In this document: positions 36,295 through 44,444 of the stretch, one piece after another | Layout: each line of letters begins with the position of its first letter | How positions within the stretch are numbered: position 1 is the first letter of the stretch | Assembly (NCBI RefSeq): GCF_026342435.1 | Contig: NZ_JAPEMT010000004.1 | Coordinates: 620,001 to 684,000 of the forward strand | DNA: 64,000 nucleotides | Source: Streptomyces sp. NBC_00237 | GTDB taxonomy: Bacteria; Actinomycetota; Actinomycetes; Streptomycetales; Streptomycetaceae | Direction of reading: 5' to 3' | Program-made: the position numbers and the translations under genes | Notes under the pieces: generated by a model | The model's input: the letters and a program-made list of their open reading frames with translations, nothing else | Databases searched by the model: none | What the model was told of the DNA's origin: nothing

Positions 36295-37863
36295 TCAGGC
36301 GGCGTCGGCGTCTGCCGTCTTCTTCGTGGTGCCCTTGGCCGCTCCCTTGCGGGCGTTCTCCTCCTTCTCCCGACGGGTGGAGAGGATTTCGGCCTCGATC
36401 TCGCTGAGGGCATAGCCGTGGGTCTTGAGGAAGTCGAGCCAGTCGGCCGTCTGGCTGCTGGGGGTGTCCCAGTGCCGGTCGGACATCTGCTCGTGCTCGT
36501 ACATCGCTGCGACCTGGGCGAACAGCAGCCGCCAACGGCGGACCTTGCCGGTGCGGTTGATGAGGTCCTTGAAGGGCTGGCCGACGCGGTTCCACTGAGT
36601 GCGGTCGTGGTTGGGGTCTTCGATCTTGAGGAACGTGGCCATCAGGTCGGTGCGGTGGCGGGTGAGGTACCGGGAGTACTCGTGCGAGGTGCCGGTGATG
36701 ACTTTGAGGATCAGTACCCACATGTCGTTGGGGGCGTCACCGGGCTGGTCGCACAGGGAGGTGATGAACTCCTGGCGGACCTCCCGGGCCGAGCGCCATG
36801 CCTTGTTGTAGCGGATGACTTTGCGGCGGGCTTCCTTCGCAAGTTCCTTGGTCTTGGCGTCGGTGGCGGAGTCGGCGCCGGGAAGTTCGTGCTGGTGCTT
36901 CTTGAAGTCGGCGCACAACCACGTCACGTCGGCGTCGCGGGGGTGCAGTGCTGCTGCGTGACCAGGGCACCGGGCGTGAAGCTCGGCGGTGAGAGGTGTG
37001 CCGAGCTGGGAGAAAAGGTCTTCGAGGGGCCGGGCGGGGGTGTCGCGCCAGCTCCACTTCCATTCCAGGAGGGTGATGCCGGAGGCGGTGAGTTCGGCGA
37101 GGAGCTTCACCCGGCGGGCCGCCTCGGCCTTCTTCTCGCGCATCTCCGCCATCGTGTGCGCCCAATTCCCTCCGGTGGAGTTCTCGGCGAGGTCGCGGCG
37201 CTTGGCGAGGGACAGCTTGCGGTGGGCCTCGGCGACGGTCTCCACTTCCTGGAAGTCGGCCAGCTCCAGGAGATCGAAGTCGGCGTTGACGCCTGCGGCG
37301 AGACGGGCATCGGTGAGCTGGGATGCCTTGTCGGCTGCGGCCATCTCGGCGGGGGAGATGCCGATGGTGCGGGCGTGCTTGTCCCTCACGGCCGGCGGGA
37401 GGTCCATGAGGGCGAGCTGCCGGGCTGCGTCGATGTAGTCGCGGGCGTGGGCGTCCTCGCGGTGCTTGTTCTCCAGGACCGACAGGGCCAGGGCCTGGTC
37501 GTCGACGCCGGTGAGGTCTTCGCGGATCAGTGCGGGGACCAGCCGGTAGGGACGTCCCTCCGTCTTGGCCTTGTCGGCGGCGATGATCGCTGCCTTGTTG
37601 CGGCGCTGTCCGAAGACGATGCCGAGGCGGCCCTCGTTGTCGCCGGTCTGCGGGCGCAGCAGCAGAAGGCTCTGGACGCCGACTTCCTCGACGGAGGCGA
37701 TCAGGTCCGGGTCGGGTTCGGTGCCGTCCTCCTTTCCTTCCTCGCGGTGGCGTCGGTGGTTGTAGGGGTCGACGACCAGGTCGTACGGGTCGACCCAGGT
37801 GAAGTGGCCGGTGAAGCCGGGGACCGAGACGGTGGTGTCGAGGGCCGGGGCGGTGCTGGTCAT
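36295..37863 (-). CDS. ParB-like nuclease-domain protein
   Basis: A 522-residue protein. Residues about 20-130 form a ParB/Srx-like N-terminal domain: VDPYDLVVDPYNHRRH, DLIASVEEVGVQSLLLLRP and the GQRR nucleotide-binding motif (IVFGQRRNKAAIIAA). A helical region with a LSVLENKHREDAHARDYIDAARQLALM segment follows, as in ParB proteins, including an HTH-like stretch (RTIGISPAEMAAADKASQLTDARLAAG). The C-terminal half is unrecognised and ends in a basic Lys/Arg/Thr tail. Longer than chromosomal ParB (about 330). No parA neighbour, so partition is not proved; phage ParB-like proteins often serve other DNA functions. Confidence 0.82.
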   Translation of the reverse strand: MTSTAPALDTTVSVPGFTGHFTWVDPYDLVVDPYNHRRHREEGKEDGTEPDPDLIASVEEVGVQSLLLLRPQTGDNEGRLGIVFGQRRNKAAIIAADKAKTEGRPYRLVPALIREDLTGVDDQALALSVLENKHREDAHARDYIDAARQLALMDLPPAVRDKHARTIGISPAEMAAADKASQLTDARLAAGVNADFDLLELADFQEVETVAEAHRKLSLAKRRDLAENSTGGNWAHTMAEMREKKAEAARRVKLLAELTASGITLLEWKWSWRDTPARPLEDLFSQLGTPLTAELHARCPGHAAALHPRDADVTWLCADFKKHQHELPGADSATDAKTKELAKEARRKVIRYNKAWRSAREVRQEFITSLCDQPGDAPNDMWVLILKVITGTSHEYSRYLTRHRTDLMATFLKIEDPNHDRTQWNRVGQPFKDLINRTGKVRRWRLLFAQVAAMYEHEQMSDRHWDTPSSQTADWLDFLKTHGYALSEIEAEILSTRREKEENARKGAAKGTTKKTADADAA

Positions 37864-37884
37864 GGTGGTTTTCCCTGGTGGTGG

Positions 37885-37913
37885 GGTGCGGGCAGGCGGG
37901 GCCTGCCCGCACC
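37885..37913. terminator. Intercistronic hairpin, 13-bp perfect stem
   Basis: GGTGCGGGCAGGC (37885-37897), loop GGG, GCCTGCCCGCACC (37901-37913). It lies between the histone-like-tail gene and the ParB-like gene. Confidence 0.7.
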
Positions 37914-37931
37914 GGTGAATGTGGGCTGGGG

Positions 37932-38570
37932 TCAGGCGGCGGGTGCGGGGTCCTTCGCCTTGCCCCTGGCCGGGGCCTTCGCCTTCGTGGTCGGTTTGGC
38001 GGTCGTGGTGCGGGCGGCGGCCTTCTTGCGGGGTGCGGCCGGTGCGGACTTCTTCGGCGCGGCTTTGCGTACGGCGGGCTTCTTCGCCGGAGCCTTCACG
38101 GGGGCGGGCTCGGCCGCAGGAGCGGTGACCGGTGCGGACTCGGAGACCGGCGCCGCCGGGGCGGCGGGCTCGGCGGGCGGCGCCGGGGTGTCGGCGGCCA
38201 CCGGCTGAGGGAGGATGCGGGCCCCGCCCTGGGTGAGGGGGAGGCGGTGGCCGTAGAAGGCGGGGAAGAGGTGGATTTCCAGGGTGTGCATGACCGTGTC
38301 GAGGGGCGGGGTGGCGCCGTCGAAGTACCCGGAGGCGTGGTAACGGGGGGCGTCGGGGTTGGTGCTGAACGTCTGGAAGCCCTGGCCCCGGAACTGGCGG
38401 CGGATGTCGATGGTGCGGCCGTCGGTGTGGGCGAAGCGCACGGTCTCCTGGTCATCGGCGTCGGCGGTGGTGTCGTCCTTGTCCCAGCTGTCGCCGAGGG
38501 CCTGGGCGACCTGGTCGGTGAGGACGTAGAAGTCGATGAGGGGCAGGCCGGTGATGGGGGCGGTGTTCAC
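37932..38570 (-). CDS. Protein with histone H1-like Lys/Ala/Pro-rich tail
   Basis: A 212-residue protein. Residues 1-120 are a compact unknown domain (LIDFYVLTDQVAQALGDSWD..., a possible DNA- or RNA-binding fold). Residues about 125-212 are strongly Ala/Pro/Lys-rich (KAPAKKPAVRKAAPKKSA..., ARTTTAKPTTKAKAPARGKAK), resembling bacterial histone H1-like tails that bind nucleic acid nonspecifically. GTG start with GGAG 8 nt upstream. The leader carries one of the ACACCTCTTGGA elements (38580-38591). Confidence 0.65.
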   Translation of the reverse strand: MNTAPITGLPLIDFYVLTDQVAQALGDSWDKDDTTADADDQETVRFAHTDGRTIDIRRQFRGQGFQTFSTNPDAPRYHASGYFDGATPPLDTVMHTLEIHLFPAFYGHRLPLTQGGARILPQPVAADTPAPPAEPAAPAAPVSESAPVTAPAAEPAPVKAPAKKPAVRKAAPKKSAPAAPRKKAAARTTTAKPTTKAKAPARGKAKDPAPAA

Positions 38571-38579
38571 GGGTGGTTC

Positions 38580-38591
38580 TCCAAGAGGTGT
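38580..38591 (-). promoter_or_regulatory. Leader element ACACCTCTTGGA, copy 1
   Basis: An exact 12-nt leader element, just upstream of and overlapping the GGAG ribosome-binding site of the histone-like-tail gene. It is the exact reverse complement of 52336-52347. Confidence 0.7.
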
Positions 38592-38612
38592 GAGGCGGGT
38601 GATGTGCGGGGC

Positions 38613-38637
38613 CCAGGGCGGTGGTGTTCCGCCCTGG
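38613..38637. terminator. Intercistronic GC hairpin
   Basis: CCAGGGCGG (38613-38621) pairs with CCGCCCTGG (38629-38637), loop 7 nt, after the stop of the small gene at 38647. Confidence 0.6.
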
Positions 38638-38646
38638 ACGGGGTGG

Positions 38647-39042
38647 TCAGAGGGGGAGGTGGACGAGCACGGGGATGCCGGCGAGGTGGTCGGGGCGCAG
38701 GGTGTGGCGGATCAGGGCGTCTACCTCGGCGGGCAGGGAAGTGAGGTGTCCGTCGGCGGTGATTCCGGCGAAGACGACCGGCCCGTGGACGAGTTCGCAG
38801 TCGAAGGCCATTTCGGTCTGAATGACTGCCGCGTACAGGTTGGGCAGGCGCTGAGCGCGGTGGAGTCCGGCGAAGACGACGATGCTGGTGCGGCCGGGGC
38901 TGTCGAGTTCGACGACGACCTGGGGGGTGTCGAGGAGGGCGCGGGCGATGACCTTGGCCTGGTCGCGGCGGGTATCTCCGAGCTCGTACTCGGTGACCTT
39001 GCCGTCGAGGGCGACGCGAAGGGCGGTGACGGTGTCGGGCAC
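38647..39042 (-). CDS. Hypothetical protein
   Basis: A 131-residue protein from a GTG preceded by AAGGAG. It begins MPDTVTALRVALDGKVTEYELGD and contains PQVVVELDSPGRTSIVVFAGLHRAQRLPNLYAAVIQTEMAFDCELVHGPVVFAGI. Predicted alpha/beta with no known motif. First gene after a consensus block promoter (-10 at 39093-39098), although the PP-loop gene lies on the far side of that promoter. Confidence 0.6.
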   Translation of the reverse strand: MPDTVTALRVALDGKVTEYELGDTRRDQAKVIARALLDTPQVVVELDSPGRTSIVVFAGLHRAQRLPNLYAAVIQTEMAFDCELVHGPVVFAGITADGHLTSLPAEVDALIRHTLRPDHLAGIPVLVHLPL

Positions 39043-39092
39043 GGGTCTCTCCTTGGTGTGGGTGCTGTGGTTTCCCCCCAGCTCGTATTTAA

Positions 39093-39120
39093 ATTCTACT
39101 ACTAATAGGGGGAGGGTCAA
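39093..39120 (-). promoter_or_regulatory. Block promoter TTGACC-N16-TAGAAT
   Basis: Minus strand: -35 TTGACC (39115-39120), 16-bp spacer, -10 TAGAAT (39093-39098) followed by TTAAATA. Close to the housekeeping sigma consensus. It drives the genes from 39042 leftward. Confidence 0.75.
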
Positions 39121-39147
39121 CTCATTCATGCAGGTCAGAGAGGGGGG

Positions 39148-39948
39148 CTACGTCATGCACCAGCCGGAATCGCATCCGACATCGAATGGCAGCGCCTCCT
39201 GCGCCGCCTCGACCGCCCGGATCAGCGGGCGGCCGGTACGGGTGAGGAACACCGGGTCCGCCCCCTTGCCGTCCCATGCCCGGGTCTCGTTCAACGCCTC
39301 CTCCAGCGCGCACGCCCTGAAGAACAGGGCAGGCCGGTCGCGGCGCATCTCCCGCCAGCTCCCCAGCGGTTTCAGCGGGCAGAACCAGCACGCCGACTTC
39401 GGCGGCATCGGCAGACCGGCGTCCGCGATGACCCGCTGGCAGTCCGTCCGGCGCATCCCCAGATCCAGCAGCGGATACACGACGCGCTCGTACGCTTCGG
39501 TGCGCCGGTTGCTCGCCCGGCTGATCTCGTCCAGGGAGATCCCGACCGCGACCGTCGCCGGACTCACCGCGCTCGCCCCGTGCTCGCGCAGCCACCGTCC
39601 CGTTACCTGGATCTTGAAATCCCGGGTGCAGCCACGAGTTCCCGGGGCCCCGTTCGACATACGGATCGGGATCGGCAGGGCCCGCGACCCCTTCCGAGTC
39701 ATGCGACCCCACAGCGTTTCCGTCTCCCCGCTGCGCAGGGTGCGGTCCAGGAGATGCAGGTCCAGGCCATGGGCTTTCGCGTACGGGACGGCCACCTGGC
39801 GCACGTACTCCAGGGTCTCCGGGTCCTCGCTGTCCTCGCCGACGTTGGCGAACAGGAACGTCTTGTAGGGAAGTTCCCCGCGGGCAGCAAGGACCATCAG
39901 GGCGGTGCTCTGCACCCCGCCGCCGTAACTCACCACGTCCAGGCTCAC
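39148..39948 (-). CDS. PP-loop ATPase (PAPS reductase/adenine nucleotide alpha-hydrolase family)
   Basis: A 266-residue protein with the nucleotide-binding PP-loop SYGGGVQSTAL at residues about 7-17. Three cysteine sites stand out: CTRDFK (mid), CWFCP (about 195) and CDSGWC (C-terminus), enough for an Fe-S cluster or thiol relay as in thiolation enzymes and DndC-like proteins. Such proteins activate a substrate by adenylation. The GTG start overlaps the stop of the methylase-like gene (GTGA), so the pair is expressed together. A sulfate-assimilation role is unlikely in this context; nucleic-acid modification is the better guess. Confidence 0.78.
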   Translation of the reverse strand: MSLDVVSYGGGVQSTALMVLAARGELPYKTFLFANVGEDSEDPETLEYVRQVAVPYAKAHGLDLHLLDRTLRSGETETLWGRMTRKGSRALPIPIRMSNGAPGTRGCTRDFKIQVTGRWLREHGASAVSPATVAVGISLDEISRASNRRTEAYERVVYPLLDLGMRRTDCQRVIADAGLPMPPKSACWFCPLKPLGSWREMRRDRPALFFRACALEEALNETRAWDGKGADPVFLTRTGRPLIRAVEAAQEALPFDVGCDSGWCMT

Positions 39949-41042
39949 GCGGCCACACCCACAGTCTTCTCCAGGAACTGCTGGGCCCGGCGGACCGCTG
40001 CGACCATCTGCAACTGCCCGAGAATCCGGTCACGGTGCTCGAACGCGGCACGGGCTTCCTCGTGGGCGTCCTCGACGGCGCGCGGGTTGGCGAGCGAGTC
40101 CGCGCAGGCCACCGTCACCCGGGGGCCGAGCGCCCACACCATCGCGTTCACCGCTGCGCACGCGGCGGCGATCGGATCGATGTCGACCATCGCCCACCTG
40201 AAGGCGGCTGGGTCCAGGCCCTGTTCGCGGATGTTCTGGGCGGCGGCGCGCATCATGCCGCCGGTGCCGGCCGCCGGGTCCAGGAAGCTCTGCCCCGGCG
40301 CGAGCTTCTTCCCGTCCATGATGCTGTCGGCGCTGAGCGTGGAGAGGGTGGCGATCGCCATCGCCTCAGCGACGGGCGGCGGGGTGTGGTACTCGCCGAG
40401 CCCCTTCGTGGCGCCGGTCGAGCGCATCATGGTCAGCGTCGGCGAGAGCACGTCGGCCCGTGCTCGCAGGTAGGGGTCCGCGTGCCCGGTGAGATCGAGC
40501 AGCCCCTTGTCGAGGACGGTCTTGGTGACGGCGCGCACCACGTAGAGCTCGTGCCGGGTCTGCTTTTCCTCGTTCGCCCATTCGTGGAGGATGCGGGCGC
40601 GCTCCACCAGGTCGGGGCGGTGCCTCCAGTTCGTCGCCCAGATCTCCCGGTACATCGCCCACAGCTCCTGGTCGTTCTGGGCGAGGATCTGCGCCTTGAG
40701 GTCGGGGCCCTTCTTGTCCTTCTGCCCGATCAGCGCGAGCGAGGCGACGATGCCGATCGGTATCTCGATGCGGGTTCCGCCGTGGTTCTTGTGCCAGGTG
40801 TTCGCGACGGCCTCACCCAGGTTGAAGGCGTACTGGGCCGGGTCGTTGACCTTGCCCGTTGGTAGGGCGCGTGGTGCGGCGGTATGCGTGGTCTGCGCCG
40901 CAGGGCTGACTGTGGTGCGCGGTTCGGTGTGCGGCGTAGCAGCCGAGCGGCGGAACGTTGCCGGGGCCAGGGCTGGAGCGGGGGGCGGGGTCGGCGTGGG
41001 GGTGTCGTCGTCCTGGAGGGCGGCGAACAGGTCGAGCTGCAT
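39945..41042 (-). CDS. N-6 DNA methylase-like protein lacking the NPPY catalytic motif
   Basis: A 365-residue protein with the class I SAM-binding motif LDPAAGTGGMM near residue 254 and the acidic motif MVDIDPIAAACAAVNA, in HsdM/N6-methylase order. The GLGEYHTPPPVAEAMA segment matches the GQFFTP-type region of such enzymes. Where NPP[FY] should follow (VACADSLANPRAV) the sequence is ANPRA, so the usual adenine-methylation site is absent. N-terminal residues about 10-60 are a Pro/Thr/Ala-rich linker. It overlaps the PP-loop gene. It may be a dead or retargeted methylase, or act together with the PP-loop protein. Confidence 0.72.
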   Translation of the reverse strand: MQLDLFAALQDDDTPTPTPPPAPALAPATFRRSAATPHTEPRTTVSPAAQTTHTAAPRALPTGKVNDPAQYAFNLGEAVANTWHKNHGGTRIEIPIGIVASLALIGQKDKKGPDLKAQILAQNDQELWAMYREIWATNWRHRPDLVERARILHEWANEEKQTRHELYVVRAVTKTVLDKGLLDLTGHADPYLRARADVLSPTLTMMRSTGATKGLGEYHTPPPVAEAMAIATLSTLSADSIMDGKKLAPGQSFLDPAAGTGGMMRAAAQNIREQGLDPAAFRWAMVDIDPIAAACAAVNAMVWALGPRVTVACADSLANPRAVEDAHEEARAAFEHRDRILGQLQMVAAVRRAQQFLEKTVGVAA

Positions 41043-41074
41043 GACGGATTTCCTTGCGGGGTGCGGGTGCGAGG

Positions 41075-41150
41075 CCGCCCCCGGCCGTCGTGGCCGGGGG
41101 CGGTGGAGAACTGTCTGGTGCAGGGGGTGGGAACACCCCGCCCCCTGCAC
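41075..41150. terminator. Two intercistronic hairpins
   Basis: CCGCCCCCGGCC (41075-41086) pairs perfectly with 41092-41103 across a 5-nt loop. GTGCAGGGGG (41118-41127) pairs with CCCCCTGCAC (41141-41150). They separate the gene at 41161 from the methylase-like gene. Confidence 0.7.
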
Positions 41151-41160
41151 GCGCGGGAGG

Positions 41161-41460
41161 TCAGGCGCGGGCTTCGAGGAGGTCGAGGACGTGCACCAGC
41201 TCCCACAGGTCTTCGGCGTCGTTGGTGGGGGCGGTGTGCGACCGGTAGTAGGTGCCCTCGGCATCACCCACCGCGTAGCGGCCCGTCATGAGCGTCACGT
41301 AGGAGACGTGCCCGTTGGGGAGGGCAACGAGCAGCACTGTGCTGTCGTCGGCGGTTGGCATTGTGACGGTGTGGGTGGCGAACCCGCTGAGGTTCACCGC
41401 GACGTCGATGGCCACGAGGTCGAAGGTGATGTCGTTGGCCGGGGTGATCGTGCCGAGCAT
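41161..41460 (-). CDS. Hypothetical small protein
   Basis: A 99-residue protein, ATG 41460 with GGAG upstream. Beta-rich start (MLGTITPANDITFDLVAIDVAVNLSGFATHTVTMPTADDSTVLLVALPNGHVSYVTLMTGRYAVGD) and an acidic helical end. No family recognised. It is the first gene after the promoter at 41507-41534. Confidence 0.6.
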   Translation of the reverse strand: MLGTITPANDITFDLVAIDVAVNLSGFATHTVTMPTADDSTVLLVALPNGHVSYVTLMTGRYAVGDAEGTYYRSHTAPTNDAEDLWELVHVLDLLEARA

Positions 41461-41506
41461 GTGTGTCTCCAGTGGTCTTGGTGAGGACCCCCTCACCTTC
41501 TATTTA

Positions 41507-41534
41507 AATTCTACTACCAACGGGGGGAGGGTCA
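41507..41534 (-). promoter_or_regulatory. Block promoter TTGACC-N16-TAGAAT
   Basis: -35 TTGACC (41529-41534), 16-bp spacer, -10 TAGAAT (41507-41512), then TTAAATA; nearly identical to the copies at 39093 and 45578. Confidence 0.75.
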
Positions 41535-41554
41535 ACCCCTCAACTTCGGTACCC

Positions 41555-42151
41555 TCAGCCGTGGTTGATCCATAGCAGCCCGTACGGAGTTTGTCTCAGG
41601 GTGCTCATCGCGCCATGCCGGATGTCGGCGCGCACCGCATCCCAGTCCACCCGCCCGGCAGTGTCCCGGTACGGCTTCACGTCCCACCCGGCATCGGTGC
41701 CCGCCAGGCCCCCAAGGATCTCCGCGAGTGAGACCCCGCAGGCCGTCGCCTGCTCCCGGTGCCGCTCGTGAGGGGTGCGCACCTCCTCGCGCCACCCCTC
41801 GTCCCGGATCTGGCGTGCCTGGTGGGCCGACCGCCACCCGGTCACCGGGCACAGCGCCCCGCAGTCGACCAGCGCAGCCCACGCCGCAGCCCTGTCCGCC
41901 GAGGCGATGGCCGGTATGAGCGCGACCTCCCCGATCGTCAGCCCCGACCACTGGGCCCGGTCAGCTGACCGGGCGCGCGCCTGTGCGTGCAGGGCTCTCG
42001 CCGCCTTACGCGCCAGGGCTTCGGTGCGGGCGGCGCGAGCCGGTATCGCGTATGTCCACGAACCGCGGCCCTCCTTCGGGTCCTGGAAGATGACCCGCCA
42101 CACCCCGAGCCGGGGCAGCCTGTCCCGTGCGTGCGAGCTGTTGTGCGCCAT
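41555..42151 (-). CDS. Hypothetical protein
   Basis: A 198-residue protein, ATG 42151 with GAGGA upstream. It starts LPRLGVWRVIFQDPKEGRGSWTYAIPARAARTEALARKAARALHAQARARS, then a helical middle, and ends in RVDWDAVRADIRHGAMSTLRQTPYGLLWINHG. No motif recognised. It lies directly downstream of a 167-residue unknown in the same operon. Confidence 0.6.
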   Translation of the reverse strand: MAHNSSHARDRLPRLGVWRVIFQDPKEGRGSWTYAIPARAARTEALARKAARALHAQARARSADRAQWSGLTIGEVALIPAIASADRAAAWAALVDCGALCPVTGWRSAHQARQIRDEGWREEVRTPHERHREQATACGVSLAEILGGLAGTDAGWDVKPYRDTAGRVDWDAVRADIRHGAMSTLRQTPYGLLWINHG

Positions 42152-42168
42152 GGTGAAGGTCCTCGGGG

Positions 42169-42672
42169 TCAGTGAGAGAGGGAAGCGAAGTCGGTGACCG
42201 CCTGGGCTCGCACGGCGATCGCCGGGCACGGGTCCAGGAGCCGCCCCAGTGCTCGTTCCAGCGCGGCCGGAGTGCCGAGGCGCCACGTGCGGTCGATGGC
42301 ATCGAAGGCCGCCACGACGTCCGGGACCGTGGTGGGGTGGGCGGCGCGGCACGTGCACACACCCGTGGCGTACGCGCCCAGAGCGGCGAGCGCGCGCGGG
42401 TGGTCAGCCGCTGCAGCGCAACCCTGATGCCGCTTGATCGGCTTGTTGCGGCGCAAGTGGGAGTAGAAGCGCAGCCCCTGCCAGCCGTCGACCATGCACG
42501 TGACCTCCCACAGGACATCGCTGCCGGGGTACCCGCCGCGCGCCGCCCAGCCGATCTCGTCGATGCGGGCGAAGGCGCGCACGGCGCTGATGATGTTGCG
42601 CGGGGTCGGGGCGAGCCCTTCGAGGTAGCGGCTCGGCGCGCTGGCGCGCTGCGCGATCGGGGTGCTGTTCAT
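42169..42672 (-). CDS. Hypothetical protein
   Basis: A 167-residue protein, ATG 42672 with GAGGAG upstream. Helical, with a YSHLRRNKPIKRHQGCAAAADHPRALAALGAYATGVCTCRAAHP segment holding four cysteines and histidines that might bind a metal. Not recognised. It follows a diverged copy of the block promoter. Confidence 0.6.
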   Translation of the reverse strand: MNSTPIAQRASAPSRYLEGLAPTPRNIISAVRAFARIDEIGWAARGGYPGSDVLWEVTCMVDGWQGLRFYSHLRRNKPIKRHQGCAAAADHPRALAALGAYATGVCTCRAAHPTTVPDVVAAFDAIDRTWRLGTPAALERALGRLLDPCPAIAVRAQAVTDFASLSH

Positions 42673-42728
42673 GCCGGTGGTTCTCCTCGGGTGCGGGGAG
42701 GGAGGGGCACCCCCCTCCCCGAATTTGG

Positions 42729-42756
42729 TTTCTACTATGAATGAGGGGTGGGGTGC
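42729..42756 (-). promoter_or_regulatory. Diverged block promoter
   Basis: It keeps CATAGTAGAAA (-10 TAGAAA at 42729-42734) but has no recognisable -35 at the usual distance. Possibly weak or regulated. Confidence 0.4.
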
Positions 42757-42782
42757 CCCTCCGGAATCCGCAGACCCTGCCC

Positions 42783-43799
42783 CTACTGGGCCGCGTCAGC
42801 CAGGATCTGCGCCATCTCCTCAGCCGACCGCCTGCCCGACAGGTCGTCGTACGGCAACGTCGTCGTGAGGTCGCGAACCATGTCAGCGGCCGTGACCAGA
42901 CGCTGCCCGGTGAAGACGTGCGGCACCGAAACGGACTTCGCGTTCACCCGCATCACCTCGTACCAGCGGCCCCGGCACCGCACGAAGTCCCCCTTGGCGA
43001 AATCGGGCTTCGACCACACCTTGAACCCCTCGGCCTCCGCCTTCTTGATCACGTCCTGCCAGTGCGCGATCTCCTCCGTCACCTCCAGGTGCTCGCGGGC
43101 CAACTCCGCCACCGTGTCCGGGTTCTCGATGTCCCGGTAGAACCCGCCGGCGGACTTGCCCGCCTGCCACTTCTCCACCCGCCGCAGCTGCGCTTCGAGC
43201 TTGGCGATCCGGCGCAGCGTGCGGGGAGGATTGTTGCGGAACGCTTTGTAGCTGGCCGCCGCCTGCTCACGCCCGGCCCAGTGGGAAGCACGGTCGCTCT
43301 CGGCGAAGCTCTTGCGCATCGTGGTGTCCATGCGCTCCCGGTAGCGGCGGTCCCGCCCCTCCGAGTGGTGCCCGACCAATATGGGCTGCCCGAACGGGAT
43401 CGCGTCGCCCATGCGGTGGGCGCTGTCGGAGAGCGACGCCGAGCGGGAGGCCGCGTTGCCTGCGTAGTCGGCGAAGCGTTCCGCGCGGGCCTCCGCCTTC
43501 TCCTCGCGATCGGCTTCCGCCTCGGCGAAGGTGCGCCGCTGTTCCTCGTCGATGGTGACGGTTACCTCGAAGCCCTTGTCCCGCAGTCGGGTGGACAGCA
43601 GGTTGATGCTGTAGGTGTCGGCCCGGTGGTCGCGGCTGTGCGGCAGGTACCAGCAGCCCAGCATCCTCGACCACTTGAAGCCCGAACCGCCACGGCGGCC
43701 GTAGGAGCGGTCCTTGAGGATGTCGCCCGTGCCGTCGCCCTTGTCGGTGCCCTCGACGAGGGTGCCCTCCGCGCGGGTGTGGGTGATCGTGATGGTCAT
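42783..43799 (-). CDS. DUF3560 domain protein
   Basis: A 338-residue protein. It starts MTITITHTRAEGTLVEGTDKGDGTGDILKDRSYGRRGGSGFKWSR and contains the DUF3560 core GDAIPFGQPILVGHHSEGRDRRYRERMD, preceded by a long charged helix (EEKAEARAERFADYAG). DUF3560 proteins occur widely in actinomycete plasmids and phages; function unknown. A C-terminal region (DFVRCRGRWYEVMRVNAKSVSVPHV) looks like a small beta barrel. The ATG overlaps the previous stop (ATGA). Confidence 0.82.
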   Translation of the reverse strand: MTITITHTRAEGTLVEGTDKGDGTGDILKDRSYGRRGGSGFKWSRMLGCWYLPHSRDHRADTYSINLLSTRLRDKGFEVTVTIDEEQRRTFAEAEADREEKAEARAERFADYAGNAASRSASLSDSAHRMGDAIPFGQPILVGHHSEGRDRRYRERMDTTMRKSFAESDRASHWAGREQAAASYKAFRNNPPRTLRRIAKLEAQLRRVEKWQAGKSAGGFYRDIENPDTVAELAREHLEVTEEIAHWQDVIKKAEAEGFKVWSKPDFAKGDFVRCRGRWYEVMRVNAKSVSVPHVFTGQRLVTAADMVRDLTTTLPYDDLSGRRSAEEMAQILADAAQ

Positions 43800-44011
43800 G
43801 AAACGGGTCCTTCCGTGAGGGTGAGGCGCTGGCCGGTGTGCCAGCCGCCGAAGATGTCCTGTGCGGTCGTGTGCGGTGTGGACAGCAGGTACCAGGTGCC
43901 GGACGGTGTCGTGTCGACCTCGCCGATCTCGAAGCGAATGGGAGATCCCGCCGCGTCTCTCAGGTGGCCGCCGTTCTCCTGCCGCAGCCACACGGACATG
44001 CCGCTCTTCAC
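43796..44011 (-). CDS. Hypothetical small protein
   Basis: A 71-residue protein from a GTG that overlaps the previous stop (GTGA), ending in an ATGA overlap with the DUF3560 gene. Predicted mostly beta (SPIRFEIGEVDTTPSGTWYLLSTPHTTAQDIFGGW). No family recognised; tight coupling on both sides supports it being a real gene. Confidence 0.6.
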   Translation of the reverse strand: MKSGMSVWLRQENGGHLRDAAGSPIRFEIGEVDTTPSGTWYLLSTPHTTAQDIFGGWHTGQRLTLTEGPVS

Positions 44012-44442
44012 AGGGAGCCCCTGGAAGTGCGCAGGCCCCAGGCGGCCAGGGTGATGGCGGTCGCCCACGACACGGTGATGTCGTCGTAGTCGCGGGCCAG
44101 CGCGTCGGCCAGGGTGGAGGCGTAGGGGGTCGAGGCGAACCCCTCCTCGGTGCCGGAGTTCTCGTATACCCACTGGGCTGCGTAGTTGCTCAGCTCGGCG
44201 GCGAACCGTTCCCGCTGGTCGCGCATCATGTGCCAACCGGCGGTGCGGGCCTGCCAGGCCGAGGACAGCAGGACGTGGGATCGGGCATCGGGCGCGGTGG
44301 CCCGCCACAGGAAGAACAGCTGGCCCGTGTTCTCGATGACGGCGAGATGGTCCCCGTCCTGCGCGGCAACCGCACGGCCGATGAGGCGGGTCACAAGGTG
44401 CTGCTCCTGGCGGGCGTTCAGGGTGAACTTCTTGCGGAACAT
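44008..44442 (-). CDS. Hypothetical protein
   Basis: A 144-residue protein, ATG 44442, 2 bp after the preceding stop. Contains ARQEQHLVTRLIGRAVAAQDGDHLAVIENTGQLFFLWRATAPDARSH and a helical C-terminal half. Not recognised. Coupled to the 71-residue gene downstream by a 4-bp overlap. Confidence 0.6.
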   Translation of the reverse strand: MFRKKFTLNARQEQHLVTRLIGRAVAAQDGDHLAVIENTGQLFFLWRATAPDARSHVLLSSAWQARTAGWHMMRDQRERFAAELSNYAAQWVYENSGTEEGFASTPYASTLADALARDYDDITVSWATAITLAAWGLRTSRGSL

Positions 44443-44444
44443 GC

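Noticed and set aside
35695..38208. Long plus-strand frames across the phage-like block (for example 837 codons at 35695)
   Set aside because: Gly/Val-rich antisense readings of the ParB-like and neighbouring genes; no ribosome-binding sites or motifs. All supported genes here are on the minus strand.
39148..39948. Sulfate-assimilation PAPS reductase (cysH)
   Set aside because: Same PP-loop superfamily, but extra cysteine pairs, the coupled methylase-like gene and the mobile context do not fit sulfur assimilation.
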